Below are positions 8,199 through 15,649 of a stretch of DNA of 26,302 nucleotides, piece by piece (position 1 is the first letter of the stretch; each line of letters begins with the position of its first letter). The notes below the pieces were generated by a model. It ran no database searches. It saw only the letters and a list, made by a program, of their open reading frames with translations, and was not told where the DNA came from. The position numbers and the translations under genes are program-made. Origin of the DNA: GCA-002708145 sp045562755 (GTDB lineage: Bacteria; Chloroflexota; Dehalococcoidia; Lucifugimonadales; Lucifugimonadaceae); NCBI GenBank assembly GCA_045562755.1, contig JBJKVF010000003.1:1-26302 (forward strand). The letters run 5' to 3'.

Positions 8199-9192
8199 TA
8201 TTTAATTCCTCTTCAGGGCTTGCATAAATATGAGAATATAGTTCAATTTCTTCAGGTTCAGGACTAGATTCTGCAAATTCTCTAATATCATCTATCTGAT
8301 TTTCAATTAATTCATCTATGGCAGTAATTTCTTCATTTGTAGCGAAATTAGCACTCAGCAAATTTTCTTTGAATATATCTATTGGGTCTCTACCACGATT
8401 TTCTTCAACTTCTTCATTATCTCTGTAGTTAGACGGGTCAGCTACTGAATGTCCGTGAAATCGATATGCCATTGACTCTATAAAAATAGGTGTTTGGTCT
8501 TTGCGCACTTTTTCTACCCCTTCTATTACAGTGTCTCGAACTTCGATTAAGTTCATACCATCGATTTGAACTGCAGGAATTAAATAAGGTTCAGCAGCTT
8601 TATAAATATCTGGCCCTCCAGCCCTAGAACGATTTACTTGAGTTCCCATTCCATACAAGTTATTTTCAAGCATGAAAACAATAGGAAGTTTCCATAAAGA
8701 AGCTAAGTTCATTGCTTCATGGAATTCTCCTTCATTTACTGCTCCGTCTCCAAAAAAACACATTACAACACTGTCTAATTTTTTAAGTTTTATTCCTAAA
8801 GCTATTCCTACTGCTAGCGGTAATTGTCCGCCAACTATGGCATGTCCACCCATAAAATGTTTTTCAGCATCAAATAGATGCATTGAGCCACCTTTACCCC
8901 CACTGAGCCCAGTTGATTTTCCGCATAGTTCAGCCATAGCTAACTTGGGATCTAAACCTCTAGCTAAAGCATGTCCGTGGTCTCTATAGTGGCCAATAAC
9001 ATAATCATCTTCTCTTAAAACTGGAATTGCACCTACAGCAATGGCTTCTTCTCCGATATAAGTGTGCAAAAATCCACCTATTTTACCTCTTCGGTATAGT
9101 CGTTCAGTTTCTTCTTCAAAACGCCTAATCAGCAACATTTTTGAATACAAGTCTAAAGCAAGCTCTTTATCTATATTTAAAGTTGTCGTCAT
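8191..9192 (-). CDS. pdhA: Pyruvate dehydrogenase E1 component, alpha subunit
   Basis: The alpha subunit carries most of the thiamine diphosphate site of the E1 decarboxylase. The 333-residue protein shows the thiamine-binding motif from GDG (148-150) to NN (177-178), with the intervening AVNEGEFHEAMNLASLW. The phosphorylation-loop region carries HGHSVADP (246-253), with the loop histidines used in E1 catalysis. HYRDHGHALARG (68-79) is also characteristic. The gene begins 11 nt after the stop of lpdA and overlaps pdhB. Acetoin dehydrogenase alpha subunits look similar, but with all four subunits in one operon the pyruvate complex is the best reading. Confidence 0.95.
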   Translation of the reverse strand: MTTTLNIDKELALDLYSKMLLIRRFEEETERLYRRGKIGGFLHTYIGEEAIAVGAIPVLREDDYVIGHYRDHGHALARGLDPKLAMAELCGKSTGLSGGKGGSMHLFDAEKHFMGGHAIVGGQLPLAVGIALGIKLKKLDSVVMCFFGDGAVNEGEFHEAMNLASLWKLPIVFMLENNLYGMGTQVNRSRAGGPDIYKAAEPYLIPAVQIDGMNLIEVRDTVIEGVEKVRKDQTPIFIESMAYRFHGHSVADPSNYRDNEEVEENRGRDPIDIFKENLLSANFATNEEITAIDELIENQIDDIREFAESSPEPEEIELYSHIYASPEEELNNE

Positions 9193-9203
9193 ATTAACTG
9201 TCC

Positions 9204-10586
9204 CTAAATGTGAATTGCTTCGTCAAAAGAATCCAATGCAGACTCTTTTATTGTCTCAGAAATCGTTGGATGAGGGTGAATCATCCATCCTAACTCGTCG
9301 ATTGTCCCTTCTAGAAGTTTTGTCATAGACAATTCAGAAATTAACTCAGTAACTTCTGAACCAATTAAATGTACTCCTAGAATTTCACCAAATTTTTCTT
9401 CAGAAATGATTTTTACTAATCCCTCTGGATTTCCTAAAGCTAAAGCCTTTCCGCTTGCACTGATTGGAAACTTTCCTACTTTAAAATTTATATTTTGATC
9501 TAAAGCCTGTTGTTCAGTTAACCCAAAGCTTGCAATTTGAGGTTCGCAATATATAGCTTTAGGAATAGTTTCATAATTGATTTTTTTAGAATCAATACCA
9601 GCAATAGTTTCTACCGCGAGAATTGCTTGAGCTGAGGCAACATGAGCTAGTGCTATTTGACCCGTGACATCACCAATAGCAAAAATATTGGCAATGTTTG
9701 TTCTTAAGTTTTCATCACAATTAATAAAGGAATTGTTTGTTTCTATACCAGAATTTTCTAAACCTAGATTATCCGTGTTTCCTTGTGTTCCTACACATAC
9801 TAGGATTTTTTCAAAAGTCAGATTTGTTTCTTCATTGTTTTGTTCTATCGAGATGATAGCTTCATTATTCTCAACAATGATTTTGTTCACATTTGTTGAT
9901 GTGTGTATTTTGATGCCTCTTTCAGTAAATGACTTTTCAAGGGTATTTGCAATTTCTTGGTCTTCATTTGGAACTAGGTGATCCATTAGCTCTATTAGTG
10001 TAACTTCTGAGCCATATGAGGAATATATATGCGCAAATTCAACTCCAGTTGCGCCACCTCCTATAATTCCTATATTTTTGGGGATTGTTGATAGTTCCAA
10101 AGCATCTCTGCTGGTAATGACAACCTCGTGATCTATGGGTAGATTTGGAAGTTGTCTTTGTTTTGCTCCTGTAGCAATTATGATGTGTTTGCTAGAAATA
10201 ATTTGTTCAGTTTCTTCTATTTTGACTGAATTTGAATCTAAAAATGTAGCAGTTCCCTCAATATGATCAACTTGATTTTTTTTAAGTAAAAATTTGACCC
10301 CTTGAGTGAGTTTAGATACGACTTGTCTGCTTCTTTCAATAGCTTTTGAGTAATCTACCGACATGTTGTCAAAAGTGATTCCGAATTGATCAGCTTTTTT
10401 GAACAAATTTAAGACATCAGCATTCTTGAGTAATGCTTTACTTGGGATACATCCCCAGTTCAAACATACTCCCCCAACCTCTTCCTTTTCTATAATAGCT
10501 GTATTTAATCCTAGCTGCGCTGCACGGATAGCAGCTACATAACCTCCGGGACCTGCACCTATAATAATGAGATCATAATTGTCCAT
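9204..10586 (-). CDS. lpdA: Dihydrolipoyl dehydrogenase (E3)
   Basis: E3 reoxidises the dihydrolipoyl arm of E2 and reduces NAD+, using FAD and a redox disulfide. The 460-residue protein has the FAD dinucleotide motif GAGPGG (10-15) and the redox-active pair C41 and C46 in GGVCLNWGCIPSK. The NAD-binding motif GGGATG is at 176-181, and the second FAD motif is around FAIGDVTGQ. The dimer-interface catalytic motif HPHPTISE has H439 and E444. It is the first gene of the five-gene operon, with GGAGAG at 10592-10597 as ribosome site and a TATAAT box at 10610-10615. E3 standing first, before E1 and E2, is less common than the E1-E2-E3 order. Confidence 0.96.
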   Translation of the reverse strand: MDNYDLIIIGAGPGGYVAAIRAAQLGLNTAIIEKEEVGGVCLNWGCIPSKALLKNADVLNLFKKADQFGITFDNMSVDYSKAIERSRQVVSKLTQGVKFLLKKNQVDHIEGTATFLDSNSVKIEETEQIISSKHIIIATGAKQRQLPNLPIDHEVVITSRDALELSTIPKNIGIIGGGATGVEFAHIYSSYGSEVTLIELMDHLVPNEDQEIANTLEKSFTERGIKIHTSTNVNKIIVENNEAIISIEQNNEETNLTFEKILVCVGTQGNTDNLGLENSGIETNNSFINCDENLRTNIANIFAIGDVTGQIALAHVASAQAILAVETIAGIDSKKINYETIPKAIYCEPQIASFGLTEQQALDQNINFKVGKFPISASGKALALGNPEGLVKIISEEKFGEILGVHLIGSEVTELISELSMTKLLEGTIDELGWMIHPHPTISETIKESALDSFDEAIHI

Positions 10587-10609
10587 TCATACTCTCCAGC
10601 AGTTGTGGG

Positions 10610-10615
10610 ATTATA
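10610..10615 (-). promoter_or_regulatory. Candidate -10 box for the pyruvate dehydrogenase operon
   Basis: On the minus strand a perfect TATAAT lies 24 nt upstream of the lpdA ATG and just upstream of its GGAGAG ribosome site. No good -35 hexamer sits at 16-18 nt spacing, so this is a candidate only. Confidence 0.4.
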
Positions 10616-10682
10616 TATTAAATATTTGGGAGATGTTTTTTTCCGACAGATTTTATTGCTAGGTATTTAATTAATTGATTTC

Positions 10683-10712
10683 TTGACACCTATTAATTCT
10701 AAAGAATAATAT
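10683..10712 (+). promoter_or_regulatory. Sigma-70-type promoter for the tRNA-Phe / tRNA-Gly pair
   Basis: A perfect TTGACA at 10683-10688 is followed after 18 nt by TAATAT at 10707-10712 (AATAAT at 16-nt spacing is the alternative). tRNA-Phe begins 21 nt after the -10 box. Position and match quality make this a convincing housekeeping promoter. Confidence 0.7.
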
Positions 10713-10732
10713 GTATCCTCGGTTCAAATTGA

Positions 10733-10805
<73 letters not shown>

Positions 10806-10820
10806 CCTTGAATTTTAATT

Positions 10821-10892
<72 letters not shown>

Positions 10893-10896
10893 CCAT

Positions 10897-11472
10897 TTAA
10901 AATCCTATTTCAAAGTTAAATGATTTATTTAACTGATCTTTAACGCTGCTTGCGTGCCCGAAAGGCCTTACGTCTACCCACTTTCTAATTAGAAGTCCAT
11001 TTTTATCAATTAGAAAAGTAGATCTAACCACAGTTTGTATTTTGTTCTCATCATAAACTTGTGCATAGAATTTAGGGAAGTTTTCGCGGTAGCGTTCTAT
11101 TTCATTTTGATTAAGCAAAAATTCTGCCCAAATACCGTAATCTTTCATCATTTGTTCGCTAGGGTCACAACAGAGTTGAAAAGGCAGTTCGTATTTTGCA
11201 GAAAATTGCATATGGCTTTCATGATCGTCTGGGCTGATTCCGTATACGGCGCAATCAAGTTCTTGTAACTCGTCATAAACGTCTCTAAATTCGCATGCTT
11301 CTTCAGTGCATAGAGAAGAATTATCTAATGGGTAAAAGTATAGAACAGCCGGTTTTCCTAAAATATCTTTAAGTGTAAATGAGTTGTCATTCATATCTAA
11401 TAGACGAAAATTTGGAACCTTGGCTCCTACTTCTATATCTGTTTGAGAGAGGTATTTAGTTATTTCAGCCAT
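10897..11472 (-). CDS. Peroxiredoxin, BCP/PrxQ-like
   Basis: A thioredoxin-fold peroxidase that reduces hydroperoxides through a reactive cysteine. In the 191-residue protein the active-site segment FYPLDNSSLCTEEACEFRD places the peroxidatic cysteine at C55, with C60 five residues on. That spacing matches the atypical two-cysteine BCP/PrxQ type. The usual Pro-Thr preceding the cysteine is replaced by Ser-Ser-Leu, which is unusual. YGISPDDHESH and DKNGLLIRKW are also family-like. Three further cysteines occur, one in ELDCAVYG and two adjacent in QLCCDPSE. The gene is 38 nt downstream of the membrane-anchored protein at 11511-12035 and probably shares its transcript. Confidence 0.88.
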   Translation of the reverse strand: MAEITKYLSQTDIEVGAKVPNFRLLDMNDNSFTLKDILGKPAVLYFYPLDNSSLCTEEACEFRDVYDELQELDCAVYGISPDDHESHMQFSAKYELPFQLCCDPSEQMMKDYGIWAEFLLNQNEIERYRENFPKFYAQVYDENKIQTVVRSTFLIDKNGLLIRKWVDVRPFGHASSVKDQLNKSFNFEIGF

Positions 11473-11510
11473 ATATCTTTTCCGAGAATAATATTTATAA
11501 TTTCATGTGA

Positions 11511-12035
11511 TTATAAATTATTTTGATTGATTCTATCCATTAATATTGAAGTGTCTTGCCCGTTTTCTCCAACATTATTTTCTATGTCAGAAATATACGT
11601 ATCAATTTTACTCACAAATTTTTCAGGTAATGTATATTTCATCATGCTTTCTTTGTAGAATTTTCTTCTTCCGGGAAATAAGGCTAAATTCACTTTTAGT
11701 GAAAAATCTGGATCAACGTGTAACAAATCTGAATATTGCTCAGCAATGTTACTTAAATTCATTTCTGCAGAGAAAATGCGAAAGAATCTTGTTCTTTCTT
11801 CTTGGTTTTTTAAATCTCCAAAATCATGACCACCTCTGAAATTGATTTCAGAAAGTTCTGGATTGTTTGCTAATGCTATAGCCAATGATTGTCTTTGTTC
11901 ATTGATTGCCAGAACTAATTCTCGTTGGGCATCACGGTGTTGTTGTTTTAATTCATATATCAGAACTAAAGCTACAATAAATGTCGCAAGCCCAGTAAGC
12001 ATCTGAGTAACGTACATAATTAATTCAAAATCCAT
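11511..12035 (-). CDS. Small membrane-anchored protein of unknown function
   Basis: A 174-residue protein with one N-terminal membrane helix (about residues 6-27, containing LTGLATFIVALVLIYELKQQ). A basic, glutamine-rich stretch likely to form a helix follows, then a soluble helical domain with NPELSEINFRGG and EERTRFFRIFSAEMN. Many environmental bacteria encode proteins with this architecture (one helix, then Q-rich coil, then a helical domain with conserved Phe and Arg) and no assigned role; I recognise the pattern, not a named family. The start is backed by AAAGGAC just upstream. It precedes the peroxiredoxin gene. Confidence 0.75.
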   Translation of the reverse strand: MDFELIMYVTQMLTGLATFIVALVLIYELKQQHRDAQRELVLAINEQRQSLAIALANNPELSEINFRGGHDFGDLKNQEERTRFFRIFSAEMNLSNIAEQYSDLLHVDPDFSLKVNLALFPGRRKFYKESMMKYTLPEKFVSKIDTYISDIENNVGENGQDTSILMDRINQNNL

Positions 12036-12218
12036 TTTTTGTCCTTTAATGTGAAAATATTATTAACAAAGTGGTTTGTCTAGAGTCAATTTTTTTGGTT
12101 ATATTAAAGGTTTAATCTAATATTTTCATTGTTTCATTAAGCTGGAATGGAATTAAGATATTTAAAAACAAACTTATTTAAATTTTGTTGATTTTATTAA
12201 CCTAAGCAAAGGATTTTT

Positions 12219-12731
12219 ATGAATCTCAAGAATTACATTCAGTCAATTACAAACTTTCCGTCAGAGGGAATTGTTTTTAGAGATATTTCTCCCATTTTTC
12301 TTAATCCGACAATTTTTAATTATGTGATTGATGAAATGGTGGCGAGTATTCAAAGCTCTAATCCTGACTTTTTAGCTGCAATTGATTCAAGAGGTTTTTT
12401 GTTAGGTTCAGCAATTGCTAATAAGGCTAAAATCCCTTTAATTCTTATCAGAAAAACGGGTAAATTGCCGCCCCCCACTAAAAAAGAAAGTTATAGTCTT
12501 GAATATGGAGAAGATTTTTTGGAGATTTCTTCTGAACTGAAGATTTGTGATAAAAAAGTTGCAATAGTTGATGATGTTTTAGCTACGGGAGGAACTGTTT
12601 CGGCAGCTATAAAATTGATTGAGTCATTAGATGGAGAAGTTGCATCTTTAAATTTTCTTGTTTCTTTAACAAATATTCTCAAACCAGCGACAATATCTAC
12701 TTATCCAGTAAATTTTTTAGTTAATTATTAA
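12219..12731 (+). CDS. apt: Adenine phosphoribosyltransferase
   Basis: Apt converts adenine plus PRPP to AMP, the direct adenine salvage route. It has 170 residues, the usual length. The N-terminal FPSEGIVFRDISPIF (13-27) is characteristic. IDSRGFLLG (55-63) replaces the common EARGF. The base-binding segment RKTGKLPPPT follows, and the PRPP-binding motif is VDDVLATGGT (117-126). AAAGGA stands 5 nt before the ATG. It is the first gene of a same-strand run that continues with the Bmp importer and ends with hpt, which points to a purine salvage locus. About 100 nt separate it from the lipoprotein gene, so a separate promoter there is possible. Confidence 0.95.
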   Translation: MNLKNYIQSITNFPSEGIVFRDISPIFLNPTIFNYVIDEMVASIQSSNPDFLAAIDSRGFLLGSAIANKAKIPLILIRKTGKLPPPTKKESYSLEYGEDFLEISSELKICDKKVAIVDDVLATGGTVSAAIKLIESLDGEVASLNFLVSLTNILKPATISTYPVNFLVNY

Positions 12732-12755
12732 AAATTAACTTTTTGTTAAATTTTT
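12730..12755 (+). terminator. Weak hairpin after apt
   Basis: Arms at 12730-12739 and 12745-12755 pair with one bulged A around a five-T loop. The stem is almost all A-T, so stability is low and terminator function is uncertain. Confidence 0.3.
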
Positions 12756-12825
12756 AAAAAAAAACCGTTTTAGATGTTGAAATTATTTAGACTTATGTTA
12801 TTTTCATATTATCAAAATTGTTATT

Positions 12826-12830
12826 GAGGA
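12826..12830 (+). promoter_or_regulatory. Ribosome binding site that decides the lipoprotein start (ATG at 12836)
   Basis: GAGGA lies 5 nt before the ATG at 12836-12838. This start gives a proper lipoprotein signal peptide; the in-frame TTG at 12818 would place the ribosome site inside the coding region. Confidence 0.7.
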
Positions 12831-12835
12831 CTTCT

Positions 12836-14158
12836 ATGAAAAACTTTTTCAAATTATTTTTAATTACCTTATTTTCTATTTCGATTATTTCATGTTCTTC
12901 AGAAGAAGAACCAGCTCCGCCTGCTGAACCATCTGCACCTGCACCAGCCGTAGCAGCACCTGCACCAGCCGTAGCAGCACCTGCACCAGCAGCACCTGCA
13001 CCAGCGGCACCTGCACCAGCGGCACCTGCACCAGCAGCACCTGCACCAGCGGCAGAGGAAAAAGATCCATTTAAATTTGGTGTTATATTGGTTGGCCCCA
13101 GAGATGATAAAGGCTGGTCTCAGGCTCATTTTGAGGGAGGCCAATACATAGAAAAAATGATGGGAGCAGAGATGATGGTCGCAGACTTTATCAATCCTGC
13201 AGATAGCCCTAATTTAACTGTTGATCAAGTAGCATCAGACATGATTGATGAAGGGGCACAAATGATTATTGCTACTTCTGATGATATGAAAGATGGGATT
13301 TTGGCTGCGGCTGAAAAATTTCCAGATGTTCCTATGATTTGGGCATCAGGTGATAGCGCAAAAGAAGATGGAAAAGGTTATCGTCCTGATTTACAAAATC
13401 TTGGAAATATTATGGGCAAAATGGAGTACGGGAAAATGCTTGCAGGATGTGCTGCAGCTTTGAGAACTACTACAGGTCACATAGGATTTTTAGGCCCATT
13501 AATTAATGATGAAACTCGAAGATTAACTAATGCTGCTTATTTGGGAGCAAAAGAATGTTATGAAGGCGAAGCAGAACTAAAATTTGATGTAGTTTGGATT
13601 GGTTTTTGGTTCCATATACCTGGAGTAACATCAGATCCTACACAAGTTGCTAACGAATTTTTTGATGCTGGAGCTGATGTGATAATTTCTCATATTGATA
13701 CTCCTGAAGCTTTAGTTGTTACTAGCCAAAGAGCAGCTGAAGGTGAAGATGTTTATGTAGTTGGATACGACTATGAGGATTCATGTGACACAGCCCCTGA
13801 GGTTTGTTTGGGTGTTCCATACTTTAATTGGGGCCCAGAGTATCTTAAAGCTGCACAAAACGTTGTAGACGGTACGTTTGCTCCGCAATTTGTTTGGGCA
13901 GGTCCTGATGCACGCGATTGGAATAATCATGACACTTCAACTATTGGGTTTAAAAAGAGTGATATTTTAACTGATGATGAGGTGGGTAAATTAGATTCTT
14001 TAATGAACGATTTAATGAATAGTAATAAAAACTTATTTACTGGCCCGTTGAATTTCCAAGATGGTAGTGAATATCTTGCTGATGGCATGGAAGCTACTGA
14101 TTACCAAATTTGGTATACGTCTCAATTATTGGAAGGAATGACAGGCGATAGCGAATAA
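12836..14158 (+). CDS. BMP-family (BmpA/Med-type) ABC importer substrate-binding lipoprotein
   Basis: This is the extracytoplasmic binding protein of a purine-nucleoside-type ABC importer. It has 440 residues. The signal peptide MKNFFKLFLITLFSISIIS ends in a lipobox with the lipidated cysteine C20. An Ala-Pro repeat (about residues 34-73) then spaces the binding domain from the membrane. The BMP domain starts at about 78 with FGVILVGPRDDKGWSQAHF; ASDMIDEGAQMIIATSDD and GHIGFLGPLI are further family segments. BMP proteins bind nucleosides in characterised systems such as Treponema PnrA and streptococcal RnsB/BmpA; here the ligand is inferred from the apt/hpt context. A strong hairpin separates it from the ATPase gene. 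Confidence 0.9.
   Translation: MKNFFKLFLITLFSISIISCSSEEEPAPPAEPSAPAPAVAAPAPAVAAPAPAAPAPAAPAPAAPAPAAPAPAAEEKDPFKFGVILVGPRDDKGWSQAHFEGGQYIEKMMGAEMMVADFINPADSPNLTVDQVASDMIDEGAQMIIATSDDMKDGILAAAEKFPDVPMIWASGDSAKEDGKGYRPDLQNLGNIMGKMEYGKMLAGCAAALRTTTGHIGFLGPLINDETRRLTNAAYLGAKECYEGEAELKFDVVWIGFWFHIPGVTSDPTQVANEFFDAGADVIISHIDTPEALVVTSQRAAEGEDVYVVGYDYEDSCDTAPEVCLGVPYFNWGPEYLKAAQNVVDGTFAPQFVWAGPDARDWNNHDTSTIGFKKSDILTDDEVGKLDSLMNDLMNSNKNLFTGPLNFQDGSEYLADGMEATDYQIWYTSQLLEGMTGDSE
12935..13051 (+). repeat. In-frame tandem repeat coding an Ala-Pro spacer
   Basis: Two 21-bp units (12935-12955 and 12956-12976, GCACCTGCACCAGCCGTAGC plus A) are followed by five 15-bp units of GCACCTGCACCAGCR to 13051. Every unit is a multiple of three, so copy-number change lengthens or shortens the A-P linker of the lipoprotein without breaking the frame. 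The tract is far richer in GC than the surrounding DNA. Confidence 0.92.
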
Positions 14159-14169
14159 ATGAGATTTTG

Positions 14170-14200
14170 AGCTTCATGGCTATATAATGGCCATGAAGCT
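14170..14200 (+). promoter_or_regulatory. Perfect 11-bp hairpin between binding-protein gene and ATPase gene
   Basis: AGCTTCATGGC (14170-14180) and GCCATGAAGCT (14190-14200) are exact inverted copies around the 9-nt loop TATATAATG, and the stem can be lengthened with wobble pairs outside. It starts 12 nt after the lipoprotein stop and ends 11 nt before the ATPase ATG. It lacks a real T-run, so a stabiliser/processing or translation-control element fits better than a full terminator. Confidence 0.7.
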
Positions 14201-14211
14201 TGAGATGTTTT

Positions 14212-15648
14212 ATGAAAATTCAGATAAAAAATATTTCCAAATCATTTGGTAATGTTCACGCCAATAAAAATATTGATTTAGAAATTAAATCAGGTATACA
14301 TGCTCTTTTAGGTGAAAACGGGGCTGGAAAATCTACTTTAGTTAAAATAATTTCTGGTCAATTTGCCCCTGATGATGGCCAAATTTTGATTAATGAACTC
14401 CCAATTCAATTAGGTTCTCCCAGGGAATCTATAAACAATGGTATTGGTTTACTTAATCAAGATCCGTTAGATTTTTTCAATTTATCAATTTTAGAAAGTT
14501 TTTTAGTTGGTATCAATGAAAATTCTCCATATAGACATATTAAAGATATTAGAAAAAAAATTTCATCTTTATTAGAAAAATATGAAATTACGATAGATTT
14601 AGATACTAAAACCCGTAATTTATCTATTGGTGAAAGGCAACAAATAGAATTATTAAGGCTCTTATATAACGGTGCTAAATTAATTATTCTAGACGAACCC
14701 ACTAGTGCATTTTCTTTGGATCAGAAAAAAAACATGTTCCAAACTTTAAGACAATTGTCTGAAGAGGGAATTATTATTATTTTTGTTTCACATAAATTAG
14801 ATGAAGTTTTTGAGATTTGTGATTCTGCTAGTATTCTAAAATACGGAGAAATTGTAGAAAATCTTGTTCAACCTTTTGATTCTAATCAAATTTTTTCTGT
14901 AATGTTCGATCAATTTGAAAGAACTACAATTGATGTTGAACATAAGGAAAGAACAGATAGTTTTTCTGTAAATTTCTCTGATAAAGACCTTTCACCACAA
15001 GTGGAAATTTCTAATATATATAATTTTGCTCAGGGAACTGTAATTGGATTTGCAGGATTACAGGGTTCAGGTAATGATAAATTTTTGCAAGATTTTTTTA
15101 ATTCTGACAAACACCTATCTTTTATAAGAATAAATCCGTCTTCAAATGTATTGAAAAATGAATTTTATTATATGCCCGCTGATAGGCTTGAAAGAGGTCT
15201 TTTTGGTGAAATGAATTTGTTGGAACATTTTGGATTATCTGAAGCTTCTAAAAACAATATTTTAAATTGGAAGTCAATCAGAAAACATGTTGAGTCAAAA
15301 ATTGATGAATTCGATATTAAAGCTACCCCTGAAAGTAAAATGCATGAATTGTCAGGTGGTAATCAACAAAGAGTTATGCTTTCTTTGATGCCCAAAGAAA
15401 AATCAATACTTTTGTTAGAACAACCTACTAGAGGCCTTGATGTTAATTCAGCACATAAGGTGTGGGAAATGATTTTGAATCGTAAAAATCAAGATATAGC
15501 AGTTTTGTTTTCTTCAACTGACATTGACGAAATTTGGGAATATTCTGACGTAGTAATTTCAGTTCACGGGGAAACAATTATTGATGTGAGTGAAAAAAAC
15601 ATTTTAAGTAAAGATTCTATAGCTCGATTTGTTTCAGGATTAGTTTGA
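14212..15648 (+). CDS. ABC transporter ATP-binding protein (tandem ATPase, BMP/nucleoside-importer type)
   Basis: A cytoplasmic ATPase with two fused nucleotide-binding domains, as in simple-sugar and nucleoside importers, 478 residues from the ATG at 14212. Domain 1 has Walker A GENGAGKST (34-42), Q-loop Q83, signature LSIGE (137-141), Walker B LIILDE (157-162) and switch H194. Domain 2 has a degenerate P-loop GLQGSGNDK (282-290) without the GK(S/T), but keeps signature LSGGNQQ (380-386) and a Walker B-like LLLEQPTRGLD (400-410) with Q for D. A degenerate second P-loop is usual in this subfamily. A TTG at 14200 is in frame, but it overlaps the hairpin and adds only four residues. The first permease gene follows one base after the stop. 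Confidence 0.93.
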   Translation: MKIQIKNISKSFGNVHANKNIDLEIKSGIHALLGENGAGKSTLVKIISGQFAPDDGQILINELPIQLGSPRESINNGIGLLNQDPLDFFNLSILESFLVGINENSPYRHIKDIRKKISSLLEKYEITIDLDTKTRNLSIGERQQIELLRLLYNGAKLIILDEPTSAFSLDQKKNMFQTLRQLSEEGIIIIFVSHKLDEVFEICDSASILKYGEIVENLVQPFDSNQIFSVMFDQFERTTIDVEHKERTDSFSVNFSDKDLSPQVEISNIYNFAQGTVIGFAGLQGSGNDKFLQDFFNSDKHLSFIRINPSSNVLKNEFYYMPADRLERGLFGEMNLLEHFGLSEASKNNILNWKSIRKHVESKIDEFDIKATPESKMHELSGGNQQRVMLSLMPKEKSILLLEQPTRGLDVNSAHKVWEMILNRKNQDIAVLFSSTDIDEIWEYSDVVISVHGETIIDVSEKNILSKDSIARFVSGLV

Positions 15649-15649
15649 A

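Noticed and set aside
12935..13051. CRISPR-like array
   Set aside because: The units are contiguous, in-frame and coding, with no spacers.
12885..13144. Open frames opposite the Ala-Pro repeat, giving Leu/Val/Gln and Cys/Arg/Trp-rich proteins
   Set aside because: They are the antisense reading of the tandem repeat, with no ribosome site and no family features; the plus-strand lipoprotein explains the DNA.
14491..15648. Second nucleotide-binding domain of the ABC ATPase as a damaged gene
   Set aside because: Loss of the GK(S/T) in the second P-loop is usual in this tandem-ATPase subfamily, and the signature motif is intact.
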